The notes under the pieces are model-generated. The model saw only the letters and a list, made by a program, of their open reading frames with translations. It was not told the origin of the DNA and made no database searches. A stretch of 64,000 nt of DNA from Mesorhizobium sp. INR15. Lineage in GTDB: Bacteria > Pseudomonadota > Alphaproteobacteria > Rhizobiales > Rhizobiaceae. Both the position numbers and the translations under genes were made by a program. The stretch is from contig NZ_CP045496.1 of NCBI RefSeq assembly GCF_015500075.1, forward strand, positions 3,792,001-3,856,000. Reading direction: 5' to 3'. Numbering within the stretch: the stretch's first letter is position 1; each line of letters begins with the position of its first letter. This document shows, in pieces, positions 17,999-27,148 of this stretch.

Positions 17999-20068
17999 TT
18001 ATTCCCGACCGCGCCGGGCGGCGTGGCCTTCGCGAGAGCGCCGGCGCGGGGCGGCGTCGCCGGCAACGCCATCTTCGCTGACCGTCTTGCGCGGCGGCAG
18101 TTTCACCGCGGCCGACAGCTTCGGGAACGGGTCGACCTTGTTCGGCAGCGCCATGGCGTAGACGAAATGCTCCTGGAATTTGGGTTCCAGCGCCGTTTCG
18201 ATTTTCTCGATCCTGCTGACGGTCTCCTCGATCTCGCGGCGATAGCCGCGATTGAGCAGCGCCATGCGCGCGCCTGCACCGGCGGCGTTGCCGACAGCCG
18301 AGACCTTGTCGAGATCGCAGTCCGGGATCAGGCCGAGCACCATGGCGTATTTCGGATCGATGAAGGAGCCGAAAGCGCCGGCGAAGTGGATGCGGTCGAC
18401 ATGCTCGGTGTTCTGCTTCTCCATCAACAGCTTGGTGCCGGCATAGAGAGCTGCCTTGGCGAGCTGGATGGCGCGCACGTCGGTCTGGGTGATGGTGATC
18501 TTCGGCTCGCCTTCCTTCAGCACATAGGAGAAGGTGCGGCCATTGGCGACGATACGCGGCGAGCGCGCGGCAAGCGAACCGTCCAAGACACCGTCCTCGG
18601 AGATGATGCCGGCGAGATACATCTCGGCGACGATCTCGATGATGCCGGAGCCGCAGATACCGGTAACGCCGGTCGCCTGTACGCTTTCCAGGAACGCGGG
18701 CTCATCGGACCAAAGTTCCGAACCGATGACGCGGTATTTTGGCTCCAGCGTATCGGGGTCGATGCGGACGCGCTCGATCGCGCCGGGTGCGGCGCGCTGG
18801 CCGCCGGAGATTTCGGCCCCTTCGAAGGCCGGGCCGGTGGGAGAGGAAGCAGCGACGACCCGTGTCCTGTTGCCGAGCACGATCTCGGCATTGGTGCCGA
18901 CGTCGACGATCAGCATCATTTCGTCCTGGCGGTGCGGTCCTTCCGACAGCGTGACCGCTGCCGCATCGGCGCCGACATGGCCGGCGATGCAAGGCAGCAT
19001 GTAGAGACGGGCGCCCTGGTTGAGCTTCAGGCCGATATCCGAAGCCTTGACGTGCACCGCGCCGGAGACAGCGAGCGCGAAGGGGGCGCCGCCGAGTTCG
19101 GTCGGGTCGATGCCGAGGAACAGATGGTGCATGATCGGATTGCCGACGAACACCGAATCCAGGATGTCGTTGCGCTGGACATTGCCTTCGGCGCAGACCT
19201 TGTCGACCAGCCCCGAGATCGCTTCACGCACGGCCACCGTCATGCCTTCGCGGCCGTCGGGGTTCATCATCACATAGGAAACGCGGCTCATCAGATCCTC
19301 GCCGAAGCGGATCTGCGGGTTCGACGTGCCCGAAGAAGCGGCGACACGGCCGGACAGCAGCGACACAAGGTGCATGGCGATGGTGGTCGAGCCGATGTCG
19401 CAGGCCAGGCCATAGGCCTCGTTCTTGAGGCCTGGCCACAGCGCGACGACGCGCGCTGTCTCCGTTTCGGCATCCTTGTAGATGGCGGCGGTCGCGGTCC
19501 AGTTGCCCTTGCGCAGGATGCCTTGCACCTGCGGCAACAGATGAAAATCAAAATCGAGGCTTTTCAGATTCCAGTCATGCATCAGCGCGATCTTCAGGCG
19601 ATCGAGATCGCCGAGCGGCTTGTGCATGTCGGGCTCTTCGATCTCGACATAGCACATGCGGATCGCTGAATCGCGGGCGATAACCCTTGTGTCGGCATCC
19701 TTGCGGATGGTCTGCGCGTTGATGACCGTATCCTGCGGCACGTCGATGACGAGGTCGCCGAGAATCTGAGCCGAGCAGGAAAGGCGGCGTCGTTCAGGCA
19801 GGCCGCGCACGCGCTCATAGCGCTCTTCCTTGGCGCCCTTGGGCGTGATGTGGTCGTTGGACGAGACGATCTTGTGCTTGGCGAAATTGCCTTCCTGCAC
19901 TTCGATCTGGCAGCGCCCGCATGTGGCGCGTCCGCCGCAGACGCTTTCGACATAGACGCCGAGCTGGCGCGCGGCATCCAGCACCGGCGTGCCGACAGGA
20001 AACCGCCCGCGCTTGCCGGACGGCATGAACAGCACGAGTGGATCGGTGATGTTTGCAGGTGAGTTCAT
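17999..20068 (-). CDS. Corrinoid activation protein, RACo/RamA type (2Fe-2S + ASKHA)
   Basis: A 689-residue protein. The N-terminal plant-type ferredoxin domain has C44, C50, C53 and C98 (CGGRATCGRC...RRLSCSA) for a [2Fe-2S] cluster. The C-terminal ASKHA ATPase-like domain has DIGSTT at 224-229 and DVGTN at 389-393. Known relatives (RACo, RamA) reductively reactivate Co(II)-corrinoid proteins to Co(I) in methyltransferase systems. In this window the client would be the corrinoid protein at 27149-27847, served by two MttB homologues. The C-terminus ends in an Arg-rich tail (RRRSREGHAARRGRE). The electron donor is not obvious; the Fe-S protein at 29787 is a candidate. Confidence 0.9.
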   Translation of the reverse strand: MNSPANITDPLVLFMPSGKRGRFPVGTPVLDAARQLGVYVESVCGGRATCGRCQIEVQEGNFAKHKIVSSNDHITPKGAKEERYERVRGLPERRRLSCSAQILGDLVIDVPQDTVINAQTIRKDADTRVIARDSAIRMCYVEIEEPDMHKPLGDLDRLKIALMHDWNLKSLDFDFHLLPQVQGILRKGNWTATAAIYKDAETETARVVALWPGLKNEAYGLACDIGSTTIAMHLVSLLSGRVAASSGTSNPQIRFGEDLMSRVSYVMMNPDGREGMTVAVREAISGLVDKVCAEGNVQRNDILDSVFVGNPIMHHLFLGIDPTELGGAPFALAVSGAVHVKASDIGLKLNQGARLYMLPCIAGHVGADAAAVTLSEGPHRQDEMMLIVDVGTNAEIVLGNRTRVVAASSPTGPAFEGAEISGGQRAAPGAIERVRIDPDTLEPKYRVIGSELWSDEPAFLESVQATGVTGICGSGIIEIVAEMYLAGIISEDGVLDGSLAARSPRIVANGRTFSYVLKEGEPKITITQTDVRAIQLAKAALYAGTKLLMEKQNTEHVDRIHFAGAFGSFIDPKYAMVLGLIPDCDLDKVSAVGNAAGAGARMALLNRGYRREIEETVSRIEKIETALEPKFQEHFVYAMALPNKVDPFPKLSAAVKLPPRKTVSEDGVAGDAAPRRRSREGHAARRGRE

Positions 20069-20157
20069 GCTTGCACTGGTCTCAAGATCGATTGTCGATG
20101 CCGTTTAACGGATCGTTTTACTATTGGGCGGAGTGTCTGGTGGTCCAGAGGCCAATC

Positions 20158-20400
20158 ATGTCCGATCTCCTCCTGTCCGCCGTATTCACCGCCTTCACAA
20201 TGGTGCGCTTGTTGCGGGGCCCATGGCTGCGCAATCCGCAATACCTGGCGTCGGGTATTGTCGGAGCGGTCGTCGCCGCCCTGCTGCTGCAAGGATTCTG
20301 GCCTGGCGCCGACGATGATTTTGTCATCGGCGGCCTGACGGGTGTTTTCGGATCGTGGGCGGGCATGGTGCTTTTCGACACCTTGCTGAGCATCGCCTGA
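20158..20400 (+). CDS. Small hydrophobic membrane protein, 80 residues, unknown
   Basis: An 80-residue protein with two to three hydrophobic segments (MSDLLLSAVFTAF, ASGIVGAVVAALLLQGFW, GGLTGVFGSWAGMVLFDTLL). ATG 20158 has AGAGG 6-7 nt upstream. It lies on the plus strand between two minus-strand genes of the C1 block, which is unusual for that operon. The clear SD and membrane character favour a real gene, but I recognise no family. Confidence 0.5.
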   Translation: MSDLLLSAVFTAFTMVRLLRGPWLRNPQYLASGIVGAVVAALLLQGFWPGADDDFVIGGLTGVFGSWAGMVLFDTLLSIA

Positions 20401-20479
20401 CCGCAAAGCGCACCTGTCCGACGGCATCAACAGCACGATCGGCTTGGTGAGGTTTGCGGCCAGATTCACGATTGCGCGC

Positions 20480-21454
20480 TTATCCCCGGCCCATGCGGGC
20501 TTCACGGCCGCCACGGCGGCGGCCACCATTGTTGTTGGCGTCGCCCGGGGCGTTGACGGCCACGGGCGCCGCGACCGCCTGACCGCCTTCGGCCGGCTTG
20601 TAGTCCTTGTAGGTCCTGATCCAGTTGGTGCAGTTCTCGTCGGTGCCGTTGAGCACATTGGCGCCGCGCACGGCTTCCATTTCCTGCGGACGCACCGGGT
20701 TCATGATCGCCGAGGTCATGCCGGCGCCGATCACCATCGGGATGAAAGCGGCGTTGATGCCATGGCGATGCGGCAGGCCGAACGAGATGTTGGACAGACC
20801 GCAGGTGGTGTTGACCTTCAGCTCTTCGCGCAGGCGGCGCAGCAGGGCGAACACCTGGCGGCCAGCGTCGCCCAGCGCGCCGATCGGCATGACCAGCGGG
20901 TCGACAACAACGTCATGCGCCGGAATGCCGAAATCGGCGCAGCGCTGGACGATCTTCTTGGCGACGGCGAAGCGCACATCCGGATCCATCGAAATGCCGG
21001 TCTCGTCGTTGGAGATGGCAACGACTGGCACGTTGTACTTTTTGACCAGCGGCAGGATGGCCTCGAGTTTCTCTTCCTCACCGGTCACGGAGTTGACCAG
21101 CGGGCGGCCCTTGGCAACTTTCAGTGCTGCCTCGATCGCAGCCGTTACCGAGGAGTCGATCGACAGCGGCAAGTCGACCAGACCCTGCACGATCTCCAGC
21201 GTCTGCACCAGAAGGCCGGGCTCGGTTTCGTTGGGGTTGACCGAGGTGACGCCGGCATTGACGTCGAGCATGGTGGCGCCGCAGGCGGCCTGCTCAAGCG
21301 CGTCCCTGATGACGGTGTCGAAATTGCCAGCGATCATCTCGGCGGCCAGCTTCTTGCGGCCAGTCGGGTTGATGCGTTCGCCGATCACGCAGAACGGCTG
21401 GTCGAAGCCGATGATGATTTCTCGTGTCGCCGAGGCGACAATGGTACGCGTCAT
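20480..21454 (-). CDS. Pterin-dependent methyltransferase (methyl-THF:corrinoid, MtgA/AcsE type)
   Basis: A 324-residue TIM-barrel pterin-binding protein. Visible are INPTGRKK (residues ~29-35), MLDVNAG (~62-68), LPLSIDSS (95-102), NSVTGEEEKL (121-130) and GLSNISFGLPH. These match folate-binding residues of MeTr/AcsE, MtgA and the MetH pterin domain. It would transfer methyl between the corrinoid protein and tetrahydrofolate. Start 21454 has GGAGAG 6-7 nt upstream; the longer frame to 21511 would cross the palindrome at 21471-21492. The tail is Asn/Gly/Arg-rich and probably disordered. No corrinoid domain is present, so it must work with the separate corrinoid protein. Confidence 0.88.
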   Translation of the reverse strand: MTRTIVASATREIIIGFDQPFCVIGERINPTGRKKLAAEMIAGNFDTVIRDALEQAACGATMLDVNAGVTSVNPNETEPGLLVQTLEIVQGLVDLPLSIDSSVTAAIEAALKVAKGRPLVNSVTGEEEKLEAILPLVKKYNVPVVAISNDETGISMDPDVRFAVAKKIVQRCADFGIPAHDVVVDPLVMPIGALGDAGRQVFALLRRLREELKVNTTCGLSNISFGLPHRHGINAAFIPMVIGAGMTSAIMNPVRPQEMEAVRGANVLNGTDENCTNWIRTYKDYKPAEGGQAVAAPVAVNAPGDANNNGGRRRGGREARMGRG

Positions 21455-21470
21455 GAATTCTCTCCGCCAT

Positions 21471-21492
21471 GATATAAAGATTTCTTTATATC
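21471..21492. promoter_or_regulatory. GATATAAAGA palindrome, SahR-like operator candidate
   Basis: GATATAAAGA and TCTTTATATC are perfect 10-bp arms around a 2-bp centre, 17 nt upstream of the pterin methyltransferase ATG. A near-identical site precedes bmt (39236-39257). The shape resembles what I remember of the S-adenosylhomocysteine-responsive ArsR-type SahR sites in alphaproteobacteria; that link is inference. Confidence 0.7.
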
Positions 21493-21535
21493 GTTGTCTG
21501 GTTTCGTTCAAGCGAACGGGTGGTTGTCCGCGCCG

Positions 21536-22623
<1,088 letters not shown>

Positions 22624-22627
<4 letters not shown>

Positions 22628-23235
22628 GCGGATGCCCCGGTCTTGGCCGCATCTGCTGCTTCGCGGGCAACCGCCGCCTGAGCGGTCACCCGCAGGAAGG
22701 CCGAGGTTTCGCGCAGCGACTGGTCGACCGGCTTCTGTACGGTCAGGATCTTTTCATTATTGACCATGTTCTGCGACCCCTCCCAGGCCTTGACCCAGAC
22801 ACAGGGCATATCAGGCTCGACCTCGCAATTGCCGTTGGCGCGCACGCCGCCGCAAGGTCCGTTGCGCAACTGCTTCGGGCAGTTCATCGGGCACGACATG
22901 CCGGTCGATGACAAGATGCACTGGCCGCACATGCGGCAATCGAACATGAAACCCTTGACGCGCTTTTCGACAAATTTGATCGGAGCTTCGACACGGCCGT
23001 AGCCGATGCCTTTCCACAAGGGATGCAGGAGCAGGAACGTGTCGGCGAAACGGGCGTAGAACCACTCAAGCAGGCGCGAATGCCTGATCGACCATAGCCG
23101 GACCGCGAAGGAGCGCTGCACGCGCCGCTGCGGCGACACGTCGGCAGGCTTGTAGTCGGACTTCGGCGCTGCCTTCTTGACCAGTGTGGCCTGGGTAACC
23201 GCCGGCCCATCCTTGGCAGGGGTGGCTTCAGACAT
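22624..23235 (-). CDS. metV: MetV-like, MTHFR C-terminal (zinc/Fe-S type) protein
   Basis: A 203-residue protein with eight cysteines in a compact region: C100, C103, C106, C115, C119, C128, C137 and C145 (DCRMCGQC, SCPMNCPK, NGPCGG). This is the MTHFR_C/MetV family, which partners MetF in acetogens and in alphaproteobacterial C1 clusters and may bind metal or Fe-S. The N-terminal ~45 residues are Ala/Lys-rich and low complexity. It overlaps the Virulence_fact-domain gene by 8 nt and metF by 4 nt, so the three are clearly one operon. Confidence 0.88.
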
Positions 23236-23530
23236 TTTCTTTCCCGCCCGCTTTCACCAGAGCGACCAGCCGCTCACGGTCATATTTGGTGTCGAGGTCG
23301 TTGAAGGCTTTTTCGACTTCAGCTTCGAGGTCGTCGCCGACTGGAACCGGATCGGCCTTGCGCCATTCGGCCAGATAGTCGTCTGTGCCGCCGGCGCCAG
23401 TGCGCATCGCACACATGTCGATCGCCTCCGTGAAGCGCAGCGGCAGTTCGCGCTTGGCGTTCTGCCGGCCCTTCTTGACGATGACCTGGGCTGGGATGTC
23501 GCGCCAGTAGACGACAATAAGATCGGCCAT
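23228..23530 (-). CDS. Virulence_fact-domain small protein
   Basis: A 100-residue acidic protein (MADLIVVYWRDIPAQVIV...) that resembles the Virulence_fact family (PF13769), a name of historical origin that says little about function. ATG 23530 has GAGGAG about 9 nt upstream. It heads the operon with metV and metF, overlapping metV by 8 nt. Strict linkage to MetV/MetF suggests an accessory role for the MetVF enzyme or C1 transfer. No catalytic motif is visible. Confidence 0.8.
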   Translation of the reverse strand: MADLIVVYWRDIPAQVIVKKGRQNAKRELPLRFTEAIDMCAMRTGAGGTDDYLAEWRKADPVPVGDDLEAEVEKAFNDLDTKYDRERLVALVKAGGKENV

Positions 23531-23604
23531 GAATTCTCACTCCTCGTGGTATCGAGCTTTGCCGGAAGCGCTGTTGGGCTGCTTGTTATGGGACGACGCG
23601 CGCG

Positions 23605-23629
23605 CATTCAAAAGCGACGCATTTGAATG
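23605..23629. promoter_or_regulatory. Inverted repeat CATTCAAA-N9-TTTGAATG, candidate operator
   Basis: Perfect 8-bp arms are spaced by 9 bp, ~75-99 nt upstream of the Virulence_fact-domain/metV/metF operon start. The spacer contains GCGACGC, and TGTCGTAAA follows at 23628-23636, one base off the TGTCGCAAA half-site. Confidence 0.4.
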
Positions 23630-23733
23630 TCGTAAAATGAAAGGTGTGTTTATTCGTTGGCGGCATGACCTGGAGGCGGGTTCGCGGCGACAAAAGTCCA
23701 GCGCACGACCCGCGGCCTGGAGGGGCGCATGTG

Positions 23734-24507
23734 CTACCAGATGCCGGTTCGGATGCCTGTCCAAAGGTAAAACCAGACAGTCGGGTGATACCATTGCTTC
23801 GAAGGCAGGCTGGGGTCGATGGTGGCGAGCTTGCCGGCCAGAACATCGCTGATCGCCTCGACGCAGATATCGCGCGAGAATGCAGCCTGCCGCAGAGCAT
23901 AGCTTGAAATGCTGTCGCGACGCTCAGGCTTGCCTCGCACCTGCCGCAGCGCGCCGCCGGTGTCGACGCCGGCGTCGACGAGCAGCACGGTGGCGCCAAA
24001 ATTGTCAGCGTCGTCGCTCACCAACGCCCAATAGCCGCCGTTCATGCCCCGGTATTTGGGCGTGATGCCAGCGTGGTAGTTGATGACCGGGCAGGGGATT
24101 TTGGATAGCGTCTCGCGCGTCAGCATCCGGCATCCGGCAAGAAAGACGACGCTTGGTTGCAGCTTGGCGATCGCATCCAGGCACTCGGAGGCGTTGGCTG
24201 ACGAAACGTCGATGATCGACTGGCTCGGCTTCGGTTCTGTCTGCAGCTTTTGTTCGGCGATCATGCGCGCCGCTTGGCCGGCGAAGAAGCGTTTTCCCAA
24301 CCGCGTCAGCACCATGGTGCCGAGCTGTCCGACGGCCGAAATCCAGCCCTGCCGGCGAGCCCGCCTGAGCAGCAATTGCTTTTTGGATTCAGGTGTTTCG
24401 AGGATGACATTGACCGGCCCCAATCGATCGACGATGGCATTGACGATTGCCCAGATATGCGGGCCACCTTCAGTGACGATGACAATGTTCGACTTCAGGG
24501 GTTCCAT
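23734..24507 (-). CDS. Formyltransferase-family protein
   Basis: A 257-residue protein with a formyltransferase-like core: NYHAGITPKYRGMNG (residues ~143-157) supplies the catalytic Asn and His, and DAGVDTGG the Asp. Known relatives use 10-formyl-THF to formylate tRNA, UDP-sugars or amines. The N-terminal 60 residues are atypical, and the C-terminus ends in an aromatic segment (WYHPTVWFYLWTGIRTGIW). A formyl-THF-using enzyme fits a folate-rich neighbourhood, but nothing identifies the acceptor; a sugar nucleotide is possible. A perfect 18-bp palindrome near 23961-23978 is only the coding sequence of VDAGVD. Confidence 0.75.
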   Translation of the reverse strand: MEPLKSNIVIVTEGGPHIWAIVNAIVDRLGPVNVILETPESKKQLLLRRARRQGWISAVGQLGTMVLTRLGKRFFAGQAARMIAEQKLQTEPKPSQSIIDVSSANASECLDAIAKLQPSVVFLAGCRMLTRETLSKIPCPVINYHAGITPKYRGMNGGYWALVSDDADNFGATVLLVDAGVDTGGALRQVRGKPERRDSISSYALRQAAFSRDICVEAISDVLAGKLATIDPSLPSKQWYHPTVWFYLWTGIRTGIW

Positions 24508-24608
24508 GCGTCGTGTCGCACCGCCAGACGAGATGCGGCCGATACCGGCCTTGGTGGGCCGGATGCTAGGGCGTCCAGGTTAATCCTTGATGATTGGAAT
24601 TACCCCGA

Positions 24609-25184
24609 TCAGCGCTTGAACTCAACGATGTCGAGCTTCGATTCGTAATAGGGCGCCGGGAATTCAATGCGCCATTCCTTGGCGCCGGTTCGGAACGCGT
24701 AGCCGACCTGGTCGGTTTGCGGGCCGCTGCCATAGGGCTTTGCCTTGTTATCATTGACGTAGCCGGAGCCGAGATAGATCGAGCGTTTTTCACCATCATC
24801 GAAAAAGCGGCCCGTGGTGCGCTGCGAGCCGCTGATCTTTTCCAGACGCCAGCCCGAACCGTCATCGGTTACCTTGCACTTGAACCAGCCATAGATAACC
24901 AGCGGGCTGATGCCGCCGGCCTTGATGGTGCGGCACTGCCAGTTGCCGGTCAGGTCCTTGTCGGAGAAGGAAACGATGGGTTTTGCCAACAGGGCGTCGA
25001 GCTGCTTGACCTCGGCTGGCTCGCCAGCCTTTGCCTCGGCCAAGGCAGCCTTGCGCGTCTCGCCATATTTTTCGAGCCGCGCCTTGTCGGCTGCCGTGAT
25101 CAATTTCTGAACTTCGCCATCAGCAAGGGCAGGGAGGGTGCAGCAGAGTAGGCCGACCACGGCGAGCAAGGGGCGAAGGGTCAT
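24609..25184 (-). CDS. DUF4893 exported protein
   Basis: A 191-residue protein with a signal peptide (MTLRPLLAVVGLLCCTLPAL, cleavage after ADG or ALA) and a mature part typical of DUF4893 (GNWQCRTIKAGG, YGWFKCKVTDDG, RTTGRFFDDGEKRSIYLGSG). It has two Cys in the mature part, possibly a disulfide. ATG 25184 has AGGAA 8-9 nt upstream. It is periplasmic, function unknown, and monocistronic as far as I can see. Confidence 0.8.
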   Translation of the reverse strand: MTLRPLLAVVGLLCCTLPALADGEVQKLITAADKARLEKYGETRKAALAEAKAGEPAEVKQLDALLAKPIVSFSDKDLTGNWQCRTIKAGGISPLVIYGWFKCKVTDDGSGWRLEKISGSQRTTGRFFDDGEKRSIYLGSGYVNDNKAKPYGSGPQTDQVGYAFRTGAKEWRIEFPAPYYESKLDIVEFKR

Positions 25185-25321
25185 CGAGGATTTCCTGTTG
25201 GTGAGTGTCAGTTGATGACTGGAGCAGCGTCTTTGTCCGGCTGGCGCTCAATTTACCCATTCGCGGCGGCCTGTCATCCGTGCTTAACAGCGTCACAGGT
25301 CAAAAATCATGGCGCGGCGAA

Positions 25322-26224
25322 ATGCGAATCTTGCTGACGGGATCATCGGGTTGGTTGGGCAGCTCCCTGGCGCCGCGCCTGCGCGCCCTTGGTCACGAGG
25401 TCACCGGGCTCGACCCGGCCCCTTCAGCTGAAACGCGCATTGTCGGTTCAATCGCCGATCGTGAGCTTGTCATGCGCGTGGTCGCGGAGAATCGCATCGA
25501 GGCCATCATTCACAGCGGCGCTTTGCACAAGCCGAACATCGAAAATCATGGCAACAGCGAATTCGTCGCCACGAATGTCCAAGGCACGCTCAACCTGCTC
25601 GATGCGGCCGTGACGGCTGGTGTGCAGCGCTTTGTTATGACATCGACGACCTCGCTGATGATTTCGCAAGCGATACGCGACGGCTTCATTGGCGGCGCGC
25701 GCAAGGCTGCCTGGCTGACGGAAACCATGTTGCCCGAGCCGCGCAATATCTATGGTGTCACCAAGCTGTCGGCGGAACATCTTTGCCGCCTCTATCACCT
25801 GCGGCACGGCCTGCCGGTGATCATCCTGCGCACGGCACGGTTCTTTCCGGAGGCCGACGACATGGCGCATGCGATCGAGCAAACGGACGCCAACACCAAG
25901 GTCAACGAGTTGCTGTTCCGCAGGCTGACGGTGGAGGATGCCGCCGAAGCTCATGTTGTCGCGCTGGACAAGGTGCGGCAGCTCGGCTTCGACACTTTTA
26001 TCGTTTCGGCGCCGACGCCGTTTCAGCCCGACGATTGCGCGGCGCTGATTATGGATGCACCATCCGTGGTTGCGCGGTATTTCCCAGAGTTTCCAGGGCT
26101 TTATGCGCGCAAAGGCTGGACGATGTTTTCCTCGATTGACCGCGTTTACGATGCCTCGCGCGTACGGGACCGGCTGGGGTTCGTGTGCAAGACGAGCTTC
26201 GCCGATGTGCTTGCGGAACTGTAG
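25322..26224 (+). CDS. NAD(P)-dependent epimerase/dehydratase family protein
   Basis: A 300-residue extended SDR: LLTGSSGWLGSSLAPRL at the N-terminus and the catalytic YGVTK near residue 143. Start 25322 puts the Rossmann motif at residue 5; the frame extends to 25205 without support. It probably acts on a nucleotide sugar or uronate. The convergent DUF1638 gene ends 8 bp away. No operon partner on this strand, so substrate cannot be assigned. Confidence 0.8.
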   Translation: MRILLTGSSGWLGSSLAPRLRALGHEVTGLDPAPSAETRIVGSIADRELVMRVVAENRIEAIIHSGALHKPNIENHGNSEFVATNVQGTLNLLDAAVTAGVQRFVMTSTTSLMISQAIRDGFIGGARKAAWLTETMLPEPRNIYGVTKLSAEHLCRLYHLRHGLPVIILRTARFFPEADDMAHAIEQTDANTKVNELLFRRLTVEDAAEAHVVALDKVRQLGFDTFIVSAPTPFQPDDCAALIMDAPSVVARYFPEFPGLYARKGWTMFSSIDRVYDASRVRDRLGFVCKTSFADVLAEL

Positions 26225-26232
26225 GCACCTAG

Positions 26233-26862
26233 TCAGGCAACAGCCGCGGCCTGCGCCATCCCGGCGGTCAGGTCGCCATAGCCGGTGGCACGGCGTTCGT
26301 AGACGAGGCCGAGCATTTTCGCCGCCTTTTCGGCGACTTTGTCGAGTTCCGGATCGTTGGTCTGGGCGAGGTAGATCAGCTTCTCGTAGTTGCCGAAATA
26401 GTCCTTGATCAGTTCCGGATGCCTGTCGAGGCCGAGCGGCTTCATGAAGAAGGCGTCGAACTGGCGACACAGGAAATCGGTCATGTAGAACGACATCATG
26501 TCGTCGTCGGCAACCTTCGCATAGGCTTCCATGCCCTGATAGAAAGCGAAGCAATGCGGGCCGGCCATGCGCTCGACGCCATGTTTCTCCAGCACGCGGT
26601 CGAGCAAGCCGCCGGTGCCGCAGTCGGCATAGCCGACGAAGATGTTGCTGTACCCTTCCGCCTTGGCCTTCTCGATCGCCTTGTCCATGGCAGGCGCGAT
26701 GCGGTCCGGATAGAAATGAAATTCCGCCGGCAGACAGGTCAATTCAAGGTGATCGAGGCCGAGCTGTTCCTTGATGGCCAAAACCTCGCGCGCAATCATC
26801 CCGCAGGCGATGACTAGCAGCCTGTCGGCCTGGTCTGGTTTCGTTGTTCGGGTCTTGGCCAT
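26233..26862 (-). CDS. DUF1638 protein (associated with corrinoid methyltransferases)
   Basis: A 209-residue protein of the DUF1638 family (LLVIACGMIAREVLAI, FVGYADCGTGGLLD, CFAFYQG). Three Cys (C20, ~C81, ~C104) could bind a metal or cluster. By family knowledge DUF1638 genes accompany MttB/MtbC-type methyltransferases in methanogens and bacteria, but their function is unknown. Here it lies between the MetVF block and the corrinoid/MttB pair, which supports a role in the same system. ATG 26862 has no strong SD. Confidence 0.85.
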   Translation of the reverse strand: MAKTRTTKPDQADRLLVIACGMIAREVLAIKEQLGLDHLELTCLPAEFHFYPDRIAPAMDKAIEKAKAEGYSNIFVGYADCGTGGLLDRVLEKHGVERMAGPHCFAFYQGMEAYAKVADDDMMSFYMTDFLCRQFDAFFMKPLGLDRHPELIKDYFGNYEKLIYLAQTNDPELDKVAEKAAKMLGLVYERRATGYGDLTAGMAQAAAVA

Positions 26863-26926
26863 GGAACCAGCTAAGCCGGCTTTCGTTGCTTTGAGGCGAA
26901 TCTACCGAGAGAGAGATAAACCGTCC

Positions 26927-27082
26927 ATGAAAACATCCACATATGCAGTCGTCGCGGTGCTAGCCAGCGTGCTGCTGGTTTCAGCTTGCGCGAATACCAT
27001 CCGTGGCGTCGGCAAGGATGCCGCGAATACGATTGACGCTACCAAGAGCGCCGGCAAGAAGGTCGCCAACGCTACTCAATAA
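26927..27082 (+). CDS. Entericidin EcnA/B-family lipoprotein
   Basis: A 51-residue lipoprotein with a signal sequence and lipobox LVSAC (Cys21). The mature part is TIRGVGKDAANTIDATKSAG, typical of entericidins. Entericidins are small envelope lipoproteins linked to stationary-phase lysis or membrane stress. The gene is monocistronic, on the opposite strand to its neighbours, and ends at a good terminator. Confidence 0.85.
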   Translation: MKTSTYAVVAVLASVLLVSACANTIRGVGKDAANTIDATKSAGKKVANATQ

Positions 27083-27121
27083 GACGTTATCCTCCTCGGA
27101 GGCATATATTATCGAGCGAAA

Positions 27122-27148
27122 CGGCCGCCATGACAGGCGGCCTTTTCT
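27122..27148 (+). terminator. Rho-independent terminator after the entericidin gene
   Basis: GGCCGCC and GGCGGCC form a 7-bp GC stem around a 6-nt loop followed by TTTTC. It lies between the convergent entericidin and corrinoid-protein genes and may serve both. Confidence 0.8.

Noticed and set aside
17858..19669. 603-codon plus-strand frame opposite the RACo-type gene
   Set aside because: It is a shadow of the well-motifed minus-strand ASKHA gene. It has no recognisable domain and a composition typical of antisense reading.
23961..23978. 18-bp palindrome inside the formyltransferase gene
   Set aside because: It lies in codons for a conserved catalytic segment and is explained by coding sequence in GC-rich DNA.
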